Numbered from the stretch's first letter, positions 1 to 10,761 are shown. The stretch: DNA of 64,000 nucleotides from Hetaerina americana (GCA_022747635.1 JAKTNV010000020.1:2703501-2767500); one strand, 5' to 3'. Program-made: numbers and translations. Notes: a model not told the origin generated them from the letters alone.

Positions 1-22
1 TATATATATATATATATATATA
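1..22. repeat. (TA)n microsatellite at window edge
   Basis: Pure TA repeat running off the left edge. The last TA (21-22) is the left target-site TA of the neighbouring mariner, so the transposon entered or extended a TA tract. Confidence 0.9.
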
Positions 23-1228
23 CTACCTTGATCAAAAATTTCCCGGAATTTATTCGGTTTTCGGTATGTCCATCAGTGCTTCCTGCGATTTTTCCATTAC
101 TTCCTCTCGGCTGCTAAAACGCGTTCCCCGTAATGGTTTTTTAACTCGATTGAACAGAAAGAAGTCACAGGGAGCCAAATCAGGTGAATTCGGTGGCTGT
201 TGGATGGTATTTGTTGCATTTTTCGTCAAAAAATTACGAATAATGATAGCACTGTGCGACGGTGCGTTATCATGGTGCAAAATCCACGAGTTTTCTGCCC
301 ACATTTCTGGTCTCTTTCGGCGAATTGCTTCACGCAAACGTCTCATAACGCCCAAATAATACTCTTTGTTTACTGTCTGGCCTTTTGCAAAAATTCATGA
401 TGCACTACACCGTTGTAATCCATGAAAACCGTCAGCATTGCCTTCTTTTTTGACTGAAAACGACGTGGTTTTTTTGGTCTCGGCTCATTTGGTGAACGCC
501 ATTCACTTGCCTGATGTCTGGATTTGTTTGTCGTACTCATAAACCCACGTCTCGTCTCCAGTAATGATCCTTTTGATGAATGTGGGATCGGATTCAGCCT
601 CGCAAATCATGTCTTTTGCGACGTCAACACGGTCTCTTTTTTGCATGAAATTGAGGTCTTTTGGCACCAACTTTGCTGCTACACGACGGAAACCCAAATC
701 ATTAACCACAATGTCTTGGGCGGATCCATAGGCAATGTTCAAGTCCTCCGCTATTTCTCTGATGGTTAATTTGCGGTTATTGACCAACATTTCTTTTACT
801 TTATCAATTTTTTCACCGACTTTCGATGTCGATGGTCTGCCACTGCGTTCATCTTCGATTGACTCACGACCACTTCTGAACCGCTCGTGCCACTGGTAAA
901 CGACCGTTTTTTTTAGAGAATCGTTGCCGAAACACTTTTCCAACATTTCCAACGTCCGTGCGCCACTAAATCCGTTTTTTACGCAAAATTTAATACAAGT
1001 TCGTTGTTGCAAATTTAAATCCATTTCTGAAATTGTAAAAAATCGCCAACACACACAGAGATAGATGTACTCTTGGCTACGTAACTTTTGCAAATGTCAA
1101 GTTATGACACTAAGATTTAAAGGGAATATCAACAACAGATGTACCAATTTAACAAAAAAACAGAACTCAAATCGGAACGATGGGAGCGCCACACGGTGGT
1201 TATTCCGGGAACTTTTTGATCAAGGTAG
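23..1228 (-). mobile_element. mariner element, copy A (deleted, inactive)
   Basis: Terminal inverted repeats are visible: CTACCTTGATCAAAAA at the left and its complement ending GGTAG at 1228, each flanked by TA. It is the same family as the intact copy at 58264-59592 (1329 bp), but is only 1206 bp. Most of the loss is one deletion of about 122 bp that removes the transposase C-terminus and joins two GAATA direct repeats. Single-base indels elsewhere break the reading frame, so this copy cannot make transposase but keeps both ends. Confidence 0.95.
37..1024 (-). pseudogene. mariner transposase pseudogene (copy A)
   Basis: The N-terminal half is open from MDLNLQQR (start codon near 1022-1024) to about 503, covering the paired helix-turn-helix DNA-binding domain and the first catalytic Asp (GDETW). 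The frame shifts just after GDETWVYEYD, where one base is inserted relative to the intact copy, and again near the HHEFL region, where one base is missing. The second half (from about 355 down) keeps HHDNAPSH and SPDLAPCDFF, the second and third Asp of DD34D, then ends early at MDIPKTE because of the terminal deletion. Family assignment is firm; non-functionality is seen directly. Confidence 0.93.
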
Positions 1229-1230
1229 TA

Positions 1231-1262
1231 TAGTATATATATACATATACATATATATATAG
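1231..1262. repeat. TA-rich microsatellite
   Basis: Imperfect (TA)n/(TATACA) tract between the mariner right end and the RTE 5' end. Confidence 0.8.
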
Positions 1263-1560
1263 TGTGTGTCCCTCCCCGGACTACAACCTTGACGTGGTGG
1301 AAGGGCTTGTACGTTCCGATGACCCCTAGAGCTGTGCAGGCGGGAGTAATTATAATTGCCCCTGGTAGGGTCACCCATGCCAGATAGGTCGAAGGTTAGG
1401 AGCCAGACGAAAGGTAGTCCACGCAGCGTCTGTTCCTCAGTGAAGCGGCTGCAATGGCGTCTGACCCCAGTGGGGCGGCCAGTAAGTGATGGTGTCACGT
1501 TACAAACACTATTGAGGAAGGCAACGGGAAACCGTCTGAATTATCACTCCCAAGAATAAC

Positions 1561-2707
1561 ATGATGGACAACACAGAGATTTTGAGTCCTGGCAACTACG
1601 GGGCTCGGCCCAATCGGCCGTGTGTCGTGCCCGGCAGCGGGGGAGGCAAGGCTTCCGCGGTCGTCATCCCACGAAACCCTTGCAAGGGAAAACCAGCAGC
1701 AGCAGGACAGAAGACGCAGGAGAAGAAGACTAAATTAGTGAGACTAGGAACGTGGAATGTTAAGGACAATGAAGAGAACAGGTAAATTGGAGAATGTTAA
1801 GCGAGAGATGGAAAAGGGAAATATAGATATTTTAGGTCTATGCGAGGTGAGATGGAAAGATAGCGGGGATTCCTGGAGTGATAAGTATAGAATAATATAC
1901 AGCGGCGGGGACGAGAGCCAACGACGGGTTACCATAGTATTAAATGAAGAGGTAGGAAGAAGCGTAGTCAACATCGAGCAGGTAACGGATAGAATACTAC
2001 TAGTAGAGATAAAAGCAGAACCGACGAACTTGGTTATTATTCAGGTATACATGCCACCGAGCAACCATAAGGAAGAAGAGGTCGATCGGATATACGATCA
2101 GTTAGAGGATCTATTCGCGTGTGTTCCTGCAGGGAAACATTTGATAGTGATGGGGGATTGGAATGCGACGGTAGGCGAAGGAAGAGATGGTGATGAGGTG
2201 GGGGACTACGGTTTAGGCACGAGGAATGACCGCGGGGATAAAGCAGTTGAGTTCTGCAGGAGACAGGGGTTAGTTATAACCAACACTTGGTTTAGACACC
2301 AAAAAAGACGCAGGTATACATCGAAAATGCCAGGTGACTCAATAAGTTATCAGCTAGATTATATCCTGGTTAGACACAGGTTTAGGAATTGTGTGATGAA
2401 TTCGCACAGTTTCCCGGGAGTGGATGTGGACTCTGACCACAATTTAGTTGTTATGAACTGTAGCGTCCGTTTCAAAAAGATAAGGCAGGGGCGGCGAGTT
2501 AAAAAATGGAATGTAGAAGCATTAAATGGTTTGAAAAGGAAGGAATACAAACAGGCGGTAGAAGAAATCATGGCGAATGATAAAGAGCTAAGAATTATCG
2601 AAGAAAAATTGGTAAACATCAAGAAAGGGTTATCAAAAGCCGCAAAAGACACTATTGGAACCGTTAACGTGAAAAAGAACAGGAAACCATGGGTCAGGAT
2701 TAGATGA
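1561..2707 (+). pseudogene. RTE endonuclease domain (APE-like)
   Basis: After a basic N-terminal stretch, the apurinic endonuclease-like domain that nicks target DNA for target-primed reverse transcription is readable. A small shift between the leader frame (to 1785) and the main frame (from 1757) breaks continuity at the start of the domain, around the GTWNVK Asn motif. Visible active-site motifs are GTWNVK, CEVRW (catalytic Glu), QVYMPPS (Tyr), GDWNATVG (Asp/Asn), LDYILV and SDHNLVV (the terminal Asp-His). The frame ends at a TGA at 2705-2707, where comparison with the family expects continuation, so a frameshift separates it from the RT. Confidence 0.88.
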
Positions 2708-4211
2708 TTTCAAAGATGGATGAGAGAAGAAAATGGAAAAATGTAAATACAGAAATAAGCAAAATGAAGTACAAAGAGTTAATCAATAACGATGAGATAG
2801 AAAGGGCATTAAGAGAGATGAAGCTAAATAAGGCGGTTGGAGTGGATAAAATTCCCACGGAACAATTGAAATGTTTAGGAAAATGTGGGAGGAAGAGGCT
2901 ATATGGGCTGATCCGTAGTATTTATGAGGAAGGAATCGTGCCGGAAGACTTTGTGAGATCAGTTTTAGTTCCTATTCCGAAAAAGGTAAAGGCTACATCA
3001 TGCGAGGATTACAGGACAATAAGTTTGATATCCCACGCAGCTAAAGTTGTTCTCAGGATCATAAGCAAAATGATAGAGAGTAGGGCAAATGATTACTTAG
3101 GGGATGATCAGTTTGGGTTTAGGAAGGGGAGAGGTACGCGTGATGCCATTGCATTAATGAGATTATTAATCGAGAGGAATATAGAACACAACCAGGAGGT
3201 ATATGCCTGTTTCGTAGATTTCGAAAAACCGTTTGACATAGTGATTTGGGAAAAACTAATTGGTATATTGCAGAAATTAGGAATAGATTGGAGGGAAAGG
3301 AGGCTAATCCACAACCTGTACATGTCTCAGACTGCTCAGGTACGAGTAGGGAACGGGGTGTCCGGTTGGGCAGTGTTAGGAAGAGGTGTAAGGCAGGGCT
3401 GTCCATTATCACCGTTGCTGTTCAATCTGTATGCAGAGGAAATGATTAAAGAGGCATGGGAAGAACTCGAGGTAGGAATGAAAGTGGGCGGGGAATTCGT
3501 AAATTCAGTTAGGTTTGCTGATGACCAATCTTTAGTATGTTAGTTAGCCAAGGGATTGAAAGCATTGCTGAGTGAATGGGAAACTCAGTGCGATAGATAT
3601 GGGATGAGAATCAATATTAATAAAACAAAGGTTATGCGACTTTCTAGAAAGAAAAAGGCTAAGATAAACATCAAAATAGGAGGGCGAAATCTAGAGCAGG
3701 TAGAACAGTTTACGTATCTCGGAAGTGTTTTAGATCAGCACGGTCAAAGTAGTAGGGACGTAATTGAGAAGAATTGCGCTAGGCAAAGAGGCTTTCACAA
3801 AAGGAGTGAGTTGATGACGGGGACGTTGAGTAAGGATGTTAAGAAAAGTCTCGTATAAACTTTGATATGGAGCGTAGCTATGTACGGCGCGGAAACGTGG
3901 TCATTGAAGCAGAAGGATAGACGTAGACTGGATGCTTTTAAAATGTGGGTGTGGAGAAGGTGAAATGGACCGAGAAGAAAACAAATGATGAAGTACTTGG
4001 TATGGTGGGTGAAGAGAGGGGTTTTTTGGGAGCAATCCTATGGAGGCAGGAAAACTGGCTGAAGGGGGTATTGACCGGCAGCGGGATGTTGAAGACTGTA
4101 ATTGAGGGGAGAATGTTAGGCAAACGAGGAAAGGGAAGGAATAGGATAGGGATGTTGGACGGGATTAAGGGAGGAAGAAAGTACTCAGAATTGAAGAGGG
4201 ACCTGCTGTAA
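2704..4211 (+). pseudogene. RTE reverse transcriptase and C-terminal region
   Basis: The frame from 2704 carries RT fingers (IPKKVKATSCEDYRTISL), motif A (FVDFEKPFD, where the family has FEKAFD), motif B (RQGCPLSPLLFN) and motif C (RFADDQ). A stop follows at 3541-3543. The thumb continues from 3556 (RYGMRININKTKVM, FTYLGSVLDQHGQ) to a stop at 3858, and the C-terminal segment reappears in another frame at 3945-4211 (ENWLKGVLTGSG, MLGKRGKGRNRIGML). About 100-150 residues between endonuclease and RT appear to be deleted at 2755-2810. Reading as a decayed RTE polyprotein is secure. Confidence 0.88.
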
Positions 4212-4325
4212 AGTAAAGTAGGGTGTTTGTTAGGGGTCACAAATTATTTGATTAGTAATTGTGTCTATCTAAAAACCTACCTTAACCGGTAGATCACCTA
4301 ATAATATATGTGTGTGTGTGTGTAT

Positions 4326-4799
4326 TGGTTGTAAGCAGTATCGAATTAAAGATAACTTTTGATGCTAAAATCTTTGAAGATATGCAAAATATAAGGCAAT
4401 TCACGAGAAAGTTCCCCGACTCTGATTACAATATTCCCGCTGGAGATAAAGAAGCAAGAAAGAATGGATGAATATTCAGAAGGGGGGTTCTGAGCATAAG
4501 AGAAAATAACATAGGCAACGCTTCCCAGTAGTCACGATGACGCATAGATGCATTTCATTGAATTGCAAGGGGCTTGAAAGGAAGTAAGTAATAGGGTTAA
4601 AAAGAAGTCAATCAAAATAATCTGAACGAATGTAAAAGAAAAACCCGTCCACCATGTATGTATATCGGACAGAACCACCCGGAATCTCCATGGAGGGAGA
4701 GGAGAGGGCCCTCCAGGGCGTGGACATGGAAACTCTGCCTTTCACGGTGCGTCCCCTTCTCAATGAAACTCTAGACACCCGATTTTAACTTTACGGAAA
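4326..4799. other. No gene or repeat recognised
   Basis: AT-rich then mixed DNA; I see no coding frame or known element. Confidence 0.5.
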
Positions 4800-6055
4800 G
4801 AATAGTATTGGTCATCTCCTTCCTCTCCATCAACTGCCCACACAAAACCGCGCCTCCCCTCCCCACTCCCGCCTCAGCCATCCTGCGCCGAAGGAGGCAA
4901 TTCAACGCCAATAAATTCTCGCATTCATTTCTTTTTTGCATACTTAATATTTTTTGTCTTGTGCCTGTGTCACGTCTCAAGTCATCCACATCACTTCGCA
5001 AACAGTTTCATTTAAGAAAAATATGACATGTTTTCTCGCACACATTCCTCGTTGCACATCGCAGTCATTCTGTCTCATCGCCCGTTTACCGATAACTCTC
5101 CAGTTTCATTTCTCTCCAGTGCTGAGAATCGAATGCGCCTTCTCTCTGCGTTCCATCACTCCTTTCACCCCTCTTCGTCTATTTTTCTTGCTCTTATAAT
5201 TGTTATTCGACTAATTGCCCCCACATCCTTTTCTTATTGATTCACTCCCGGCCAATATGAACAACATTGATCCCACCCCATGCACTCGCCATACTGATCC
5301 CCTTCCATCAATCCTCATATCAGGCGTTTTTCTTGACGGCCCGCAAGTCAGATTCCCACAGCCGGACCACCTTGCCCCCCACGCCCGCATCACAGTGATT
5401 ATATTTCCCCGCAATTTCATTCGAGACTATTATATTACCAGCACATAGACCTCATCAGTGCACTTCCTCGTGGACACGATACCTCTCCCGACCCCGCATC
5501 TTCTTCCCACAACTCCTTTAATTAGCTCTCCGTTCCCTAAAAGTTTGCAGAATCAAGTCTTTCAGAAAGAGACCTCCCTTTGAATGTCACGCTTTACCAC
5601 CAAGGTCTCCCCCTCACCACTTCCATTCATTCCCCCATCTCCAAACGCAAGACAGTGGTACACCTCCGCACGCACAATGCACATCCCAAGCAGCGCTCCG
5701 AACAGCTTCCATCCAACGACTCGGATCCAATCCACCCGGTCACACTCGGAGAATGGCATGAATCAATGACCCGACTACGCCCTAGTCACCTCTCTTCTGT
5801 GCCCCAAGGTACTTTAGAATTAACTCTCCTTCGCAAAGAGAGACCTCGTCAATTCTTCCCCAAACTCGACCGCGTGAATAACCTCGCCGACGTCATACAA
5901 TTCGACATGAACCTGCGTTGGAAAATGTTTCGAAATGCTCGTCCTCCACCCCAAATACGTATCTCCAAGGTTCCTTCACAGCACCTTACTTAATTTCAAC
6001 ACCCATTCAACCTGGACCCGAAATCTATACGAGATGAGATGATTCGCCTCTCGGA
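4800..6055 (+). pseudogene. Possible Penelope-like element relic
   Basis: Pyrimidine-rich region with fragmented frames. The best segment, 5580-5993, contains LPLNVTLYHQGLPLTTSIH followed by a His-rich stretch and RQFFPKLDRVNNL. The spacing and words resemble the conserved region after the RT palm in Penelope-like elements, where a conserved LDV, a TTSxY.KPT-like segment and a HHPxH stretch occur. I could not see a convincing YxDD motif upstream. The match is by eye from memory of the family, so this may be another retroelement or chance. Confidence 0.35.
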
Positions 6056-6160
6056 CAATACCCCAAAATCCGCTGCGAGGGCGTGTGGCGGGGGTATTAG
6101 GTCACCACCTGTAAAACAGAACAAAACCATATGCGAGACAAACAAAAGTAGGCGAATTCG
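6056..6160 (-). repeat. LINE-1/LINE-2 type 3' end fragment
   Basis: Contains the GGGCGTGTGGCGGGGG hairpin and the downstream GGTCACCACC segment that ends the LINE-1 and LINE-2 copies near 49.87, 53.23 and 56.46 kb. Only the last ~100 bp of such an element remains. Confidence 0.7.
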
Positions 6161-6181
6161 CGCCCACTGAGTTGTATATAT

Positions 6182-6905
6182 TGTGACGCGGTATTTAATT
6201 TATAGATAAATTTTTCCCGATACCGCGAGACAAGGGAGGCCGCGACTCTACTTGTTTTGAGGGCGCCAGGCTAGCCGCATGGCTAGCCGCAGAGTCACGC
6301 CGCTGGCTGTCACCTGGCCCATCACACTCCTCGTCCCAGGGGAGGGCTCGCTCACCTTTTATGTGCCCCGGGGTGGGCAGCGGCTCTTCAGCTGAAATCA
6401 CGAGGGATGCAAGGAGGCGCATAAAAATGGACTCCGACGAGTAAACTTCATAAGAACTATTTATTATCACAAGAAAAGGTGTGGGCTCTCCCAAGCAACC
6501 ATGACGCGCGGTGCCGACGCCTGCTGGGCCACGATGTTGGGTGGCCGCTCGGCTGCAGCCGAAGATGGCCGCCTCGCTGTCGACTGCTGGCTCCCGATGA
6601 TCCGGTCGGCGCCTGCGGGGGGCACCACACGGCGAGGTCGGTTGCTGGCACGCGCACCATCGGTGTTCGCAGGCTGTCGGTGACTCGACGATGATAGCAC
6701 ACGACCTTCTCTCGCGGACGTCTCACAACGAAGTCTCCTTACCACGTGTTGGCCGGCACTCTCCGCGCGCGGCGCGCTCCGCTCTTCTTTTTTTCTTACA
6801 TACATTGCCGGCGCCCACAGATAGCGCCCCGCCGTTCTACGGCTCGCGAGAGGGGCGCGCGTATTCGAACTGGGCAAGTGACGCTGCGCCAAGCACAACG
6901 TCACA
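6182..6905 (-). repeat. Complete Gypsy LTR (3' LTR)
   Basis: A 724-bp unit bounded by TGTGACG at 6182 and CGTCACA at 6905, a 7-bp terminal inverted repeat with the TG...CA ends expected of an LTR. On the minus strand it follows a purine run (complement of ACCCCCTCCCT at 6907-6917), which fits the polypurine tract. Its first ~300 bp in element orientation match 8347-8646 closely. Frames inside the LTR look non-coding. Confidence 0.85.
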
Positions 6906-6920
6906 TACCCCCTCCCTAAG

Positions 6921-7439
6921 CCTCGTCCGAGTGGACCGCTTACAAACGAGCCTGCAACTGAAACCTATGAACACAATATAATAACAACAATTTCACAGAT
7001 TTCTACCAGTAGTTCACTCAGTTTTGAGATTCTGTCTTCAGCTATTGGATAGAAAATGGATAGCACAACTTTTTCTAATTTTAACCACATTCTCTATGAA
7101 CATCAAGTAATACATTTGGTATGAACAAACTTTTGGCATGAATCTTTCATACATTCCAAGGGAATTTCTCACAAAATTTCAACAAAAGCATCACTCGCTC
7201 AGATAATTCACTCTATAAAAGGCAGTACGTCCTCAGCTCAAACACATCACACCTCGTTTGCAAACTTTCATTCACCACAATTCAAGGGCTATGTGCCATA
7301 ACAACAATAATGTCCGACAGAGATTTTCACATCATTGAAAAATAAATCGCTCACTTTGACACACAGACAAGATAACATGAGGCAAACACACAATTCTGAC
7401 CTATTGCATAATACCAAAATTCATAAGGAATTTTTTGAG
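6921..7439 (-). other. Gypsy 3' untranslated region
   Basis: AT-rich stretch without coding frames between the integrase C-terminus and the polypurine tract of the complete LTR. Confidence 0.5.
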
Positions 7440-8343
7440 AGTGTGCTCCGTGGGCTTAGCGCTCGGAGGACTCACCACTTTGACGAGTGGATCTTGGTGC
7501 TATATATCTTTTCAAGTCGCCAATATCTACTTTCGCGTTTTGCTTATTGGAACGCGTTTCTACGATATAAACTGTTGGAGACAGTTTTTTTAGTATCGCG
7601 ATTGGTCCTTCAAATTTAGGGGCTAGCTTGGCTGAAAACCTATCAATCCCACTGGACAGATGGTGGGTCCTACGCATTACTAGGTCTCCTACATTAAATT
7701 CGATGTTTCTTCTTCCCTTATTATACGCTCGCGCCTGTTTTTCCTGAGCTTTCTCTATGTTCTCGGCTACTAGATCTCGTAATAAGCCTAACCTATCGGC
7801 CCTCTTTTTCCACGCTTATGGATCCAATCTGCTCTCTATGCCTTCCCCCTTCTCAAGCTCGCGCCGCAAACTCTTCACTGGCAGTGGATGCCTTCCGAAG
7901 TTCAAGTAGGCTGGCGAGATCTTAGTCGAGGCCTGCTTCGCGGTGTTGACTGCATGCCTTAGTTCGTGTAAATGCTGATCCCAGTCTCTATGGTCTTTTT
8001 CTACAAACATCGCGATGGCCGTCTTCAGCGTTCGATTGGATCTTTCCACTGGGTTTGCCTGAGCATGGTATGGAGGCGTTGTTGTATGCGTTATTCCATA
8101 CTCTGCCAATGCTTCTCTTACGCATTTGTTATCAAACTCTTTTCCATTATCTGTCAAGAGATACTCCGGCGTTCCCCAGCGAAATAGGACAAGCTCCTCA
8201 AGTGCTTTAACCAAGTTGGCCCCCGTAGCAGCTCTGACCGCCTTTAGCTCCACCCATCTTGAAAATAAGTCCTGAAAGATTATTAAGTACTTGTTCTTGG
8301 CTTTGTTAAGCGGAAACTCCATGAGATCTGCTGCTACGACGCT
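7440..8343 (-). pseudogene. Gypsy integrase (catalytic core and C-terminus)
   Basis: The retroviral-type DDE integrase core that inserts cDNA into chromosomes is open from about 8343 to 7816: IIFQDLFSRWVELK (first Asp), LLTDNGKEF (second Asp) and AQANPVERSNR (Glu, about 35 residues later). A frame break and stop near 7816 precede the C-terminal part at 7677-7456 (RFSAKLAPKFEGPIAI, VYIVETR), the chromodomain-like/GPY region that typically follows. The N-terminal HHCC zinc finger is missing because the frame joins LTR sequence at about 8346. Not a functional enzyme as it stands. Confidence 0.88.
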
Positions 8344-8346
8344 CCA

Positions 8347-8646
8347 TTGTCGGGGCCTGCGGGGGGCCCACACGGCGAGGTCGGTTGCTGGCACGCGCAC
8401 CACCGGTGTTCGCAGGCTGTCGGTGACTCGACGATGATAGCACACGACCTTCTCTCGCGGACGTCTCACAACGAAGTCTCCTTACCACGTGTTGGCCGGC
8501 ACTCTCCGCGCGCGGCGCGCTCCGCTCTTCTTTTTTTCTTACATACATTGCCGGCGCCCACAGATAGCGCCCCGCCGTTCTACGGCTCGCGAGAGGGGCG
8601 CGCGTATTCGAACTGGGCAAGTGACGCTGCGCTAAGCACAACGTCA
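8347..8646 (-). repeat. Partial Gypsy LTR
   Basis: About 300 bp nearly identical to 6612-6905 (shared CGTCACA end and polypurine tract complement). It stops abruptly at 8347 where integrase sequence starts, so only the U3-side half is left. Confidence 0.88.
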
Positions 8647-8649
8647 CAT

Positions 8650-9609
8650 ACCCCCTCCCTGAACCGGACACAGCCTATCAGGTTTGTCCTCAATGGTTAC
8701 AGGGTATGTCACACTCTCACTCGACTCATTCCTGCCCGTCCCTTTGTTGGAACACAACCGATCCAGAGTGAACAGTACTTGAGGCAATTTCTCATAATCG
8801 CTCTCCTGTTCTGATTTCCGGCCCGCGTGAAGCGGCTGGGCAGAATCTACATTCCACGCATGTCTCGGCGGGCTTTGTGACACCGACGAGATGCTCTGAG
8901 GCCTCTCACTCATTCTCTCACTCTCTGCTTGCTTTGATGGCTGGAGACAGGCTGGCCTGTTCGATCCTACCAAAGACTTGACCCTTTCGCTTTCTTCCGA
9001 CCTAACGGATTGGCAGAGCGGAGCTGACTCCGTCGACCAATGCTCCTTCTGCCCCATATGCGGTTGATTTGGTGGGCGGAGACGGGCTGACCCGCTCGGC
9101 TCGGCGAAATCAACGGCTGGACAGCAAATATCAGCTTTGCAGTGGAAGTCGGCCGTCCGTCTCGACTGCTCAGCTGGAGAGCTTTTCCTGATAGCTCCAT
9201 TGCATTGGCCAGATCGATAGAGGTTGGCTGTCCACCTCGATCTGTAAATTTCTTCATCCTTGATCTTTGCCAACGCCTCAGATGGGTGGTGGATGTTGGC
9301 TGTCCAACTCGACCCAGGAGCAGATGTTTCATCTGGCCCATCTGAGTTTATCTCCCTTCCTTTCTCTATACAATCCTTTACTCCACTATTTACATCTTCC
9401 TTGATCGAATTTGGTTCGCAGAATTTGGCTGTCCTACTCGGCTTTTCCAAAATCGAATCACCATTTCCTAACTTAATCGACTTATTCCTATGATTATCTA
9501 AATCTAATTCAGCCGTTTTGTGTTCGACGGATTGGTTTGCGGGGAAGCCGCTTGGGCTAGGCGACTCCCCGCTTGTCCGTTTCCCTGCCGAGTAAACAGG
9601 TGTTTGCAA
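8650..9609 (-). CDS. Gag C-terminal/linker region of Gypsy element
   Basis: Open frame of about 320 residues that overlaps the zinc-knuckle frame by about 100 bp and ends next to a polypurine tract and LTR. It is Ser/Glu/Arg-rich and probably disordered. It contains four loosely repeated motifs of the form (S/R)(R/W)TA(K/N/D)(F/I/L)(C/H/Y) in its middle third. No aspartic protease DTG/DSG motif is visible. I infer it is the region between Gag and Pol, reached by frameshift; the frame is long for a dead element. Confidence 0.6.
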
Positions 9610-10289
9610 TTAGGGCAATTAATTGCCAATAAGCCGACCTTGCCGCAAAGTTGGCACTTTTCTTGTGTCCTACCCTGTCGACTGGGGTAATTGACACTGA
9701 TATGCTCTCTTGCGCCACAGCTGAAACACTGGACTCTCGGGCACACATTTGCCCTATGTCCCGACTCTCCGCAGGAATAACAAGCTCCGTCAAAGCCCGG
9801 TCCCTGGTCTCTCGCCTGTGAAGGCCTAGACAACGTAGGTCTCGTTATGGCCCGGTTGTCCCATCGGCCATTGTAACCTGCCCAAGAGGAGCTGGGCGTG
9901 ACCTCTCTCGGAGAGGACGGCTCGCCATTTTTCCCCATGGTGGGCGGTATTCTCCCTCCTCCGTCCGTAATGGACTTTTTCTTGACCTCATTGGGTTGAA
10001 GTTCGTTAACAATGCTGGTCTTCTTATTCATTTCCTCCACATTGCTCCCCAGGGCCCCTACTTTCGCTAGTTTTCTTGATCCTTGCTCTTCTCCTTTCCT
10101 CACATAAGCGCCAGTCGTGATTAGCGACTCGCTAGCTGGCATAGGATCATGATAACGAGCATTGATTGCCATTCTTCTTTCATACTTCTGACCACAATCC
10201 ATCAGTTCATCCAACGTCTTAAGGCGTCGATCTTTTATCTCATTTCGAATATTTGCTGACTTCCTCGACTCTGCGTTGGTGGTCCTCAT
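9504..10289 (-). CDS. Gypsy Gag nucleocapsid region
   Basis: Gag packages element RNA. In this frame a capsid-tail segment (RRLKTLDELMDCGQKYERR) is followed by a long low-complexity linker and zinc knuckles: a full CYSCGESGHRANVC (CX2CX4HX4C), a second with the last Cys replaced (CFSCGAREHISVNY) and a third degenerate one (CQLCGKVGLLAINC, His lost). Most of the capsid domain is absent because the frame joins RNase H sequence near 10250, so this is a truncated Gag. The initiator methionine seen at 10289 is created by the junction and is not the native start. Confidence 0.82.
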   Translation of the reverse strand: MRTTNAESRKSANIRNEIKDRRLKTLDELMDCGQKYERRMAINARYHDPMPASESLITTGAYVRKGEEQGSRKLAKVGALGSNVEEMNKKTSIVNELQPNEVKKKSITDGGGRIPPTMGKNGEPSSPREVTPSSSWAGYNGRWDNRAITRPTLSRPSQARDQGPGFDGACYSCGESGHRANVCPRVQCFSCGAREHISVNYPSRQGRTQEKCQLCGKVGLLAINCPNCKHLFTRQGNGQAGSRLAQAASPQTNPSNTKRLN

Positions 10290-10761
10290 CCTTTACTTCC
10301 GTAATTTCAGCGATATTCTCTTCGCCAGATCGTTGCTCGTACATACGAGATAGTGCATCAGGCAAATCATGGATTTTACCTCGACGATGCACCACCTCGA
10401 AGTCCCACTGCTGCAACTCCAGCGCCCATCTCGCGAGCCTACCCGTAGGTTCCTTGAGATTTCGCAGGTATTGGAGTGCGGAGTGGTCTGTGATCACGAG
10501 GAACTTGTAGCCCTCTAAATAAGGCCTTAGTTTTTTTATGGCCCATAGAATAGCTAATAACTCTCTCTCTGTCGTCGTATAGTTTTTCTCAGCTGATGTG
10601 AGAACTCGGCTGACATAAACGATTGGATGTTCTCCGTCCTCATTCACTTGAGAAAGAACACCTCCAATTGCTTCACTGCTCGCATCAGTTTGTACGATGA
10701 AGGGTTTAGAGAAGTCCGGCCTTGCCAAGACCAGGGCTTCTGACCAGTTTGCATACACCAT
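10240..10761 (-). pseudogene. Gypsy RNase H domain (5'-truncated Pol)
   Basis: RNase H degrades the RNA strand during reverse transcription. The frame reads FIVQTDASSEAIGGVLSQ (catalytic Asp), TTERELLAILWAIKKLRPYL (catalytic Glu), FLVITDHSALQYL (catalytic Asp) and HRRGKIHDLPDALSR, the standard Ty3/Gypsy RNase H order. The RT palm normally just upstream is missing; at about 10745 the sequence turns to unrelated AT-rich DNA. The 3' end runs into Gag sequence. Confidence 0.9.

Larger units (their letters stand above)
1263..4325 (+). mobile_element. RTE-type non-LTR retrotransposon, copy A (near full length, broken)
   Basis: Order along the plus strand: 5' region (1263-1560), an endonuclease frame, a reverse-transcriptase frame, a C-terminal segment, then a (TG)n tail near 4303-4324 that ends the element. 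The 5' sequence with CCTTGACGTGGTGGAAGGGC and the single endonuclease-RT polyprotein fit RTE-clade elements of arthropods. The linker between endonuclease and RT is shorter than expected and there are frameshifts and a stop, so this copy is dead. Related 3' fragments lie on the minus strand near 22.95, 60.65 and 63.66 kb. Confidence 0.88.
6182..10761 (-). mobile_element. Gypsy-type LTR retrotransposon, rearranged composite
   Basis: On the minus strand the order is RNase H (10761-10240), Gag (10289-9504), Gag C-terminal linker (9609-8650), polypurine tract plus partial LTR (8661-8347), integrase (8343-7440), 3' untranslated DNA, polypurine tract and a complete LTR (6905-6182). A normal Gypsy element is LTR-gag-protease-RT-RNaseH-integrase-LTR. 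The simplest reading is that a gag-to-LTR piece of the same family interrupts an RNaseH-integrase element and replaced the integrase zinc-finger region. Protease, the RT palm and a 5' LTR are not present. Confidence 0.85.

Noticed and set aside
6195..6904. Arg/Pro-rich frames on both strands
   Set aside because: Lie inside the Gypsy LTR and are duplicated with it at 8306-8671.
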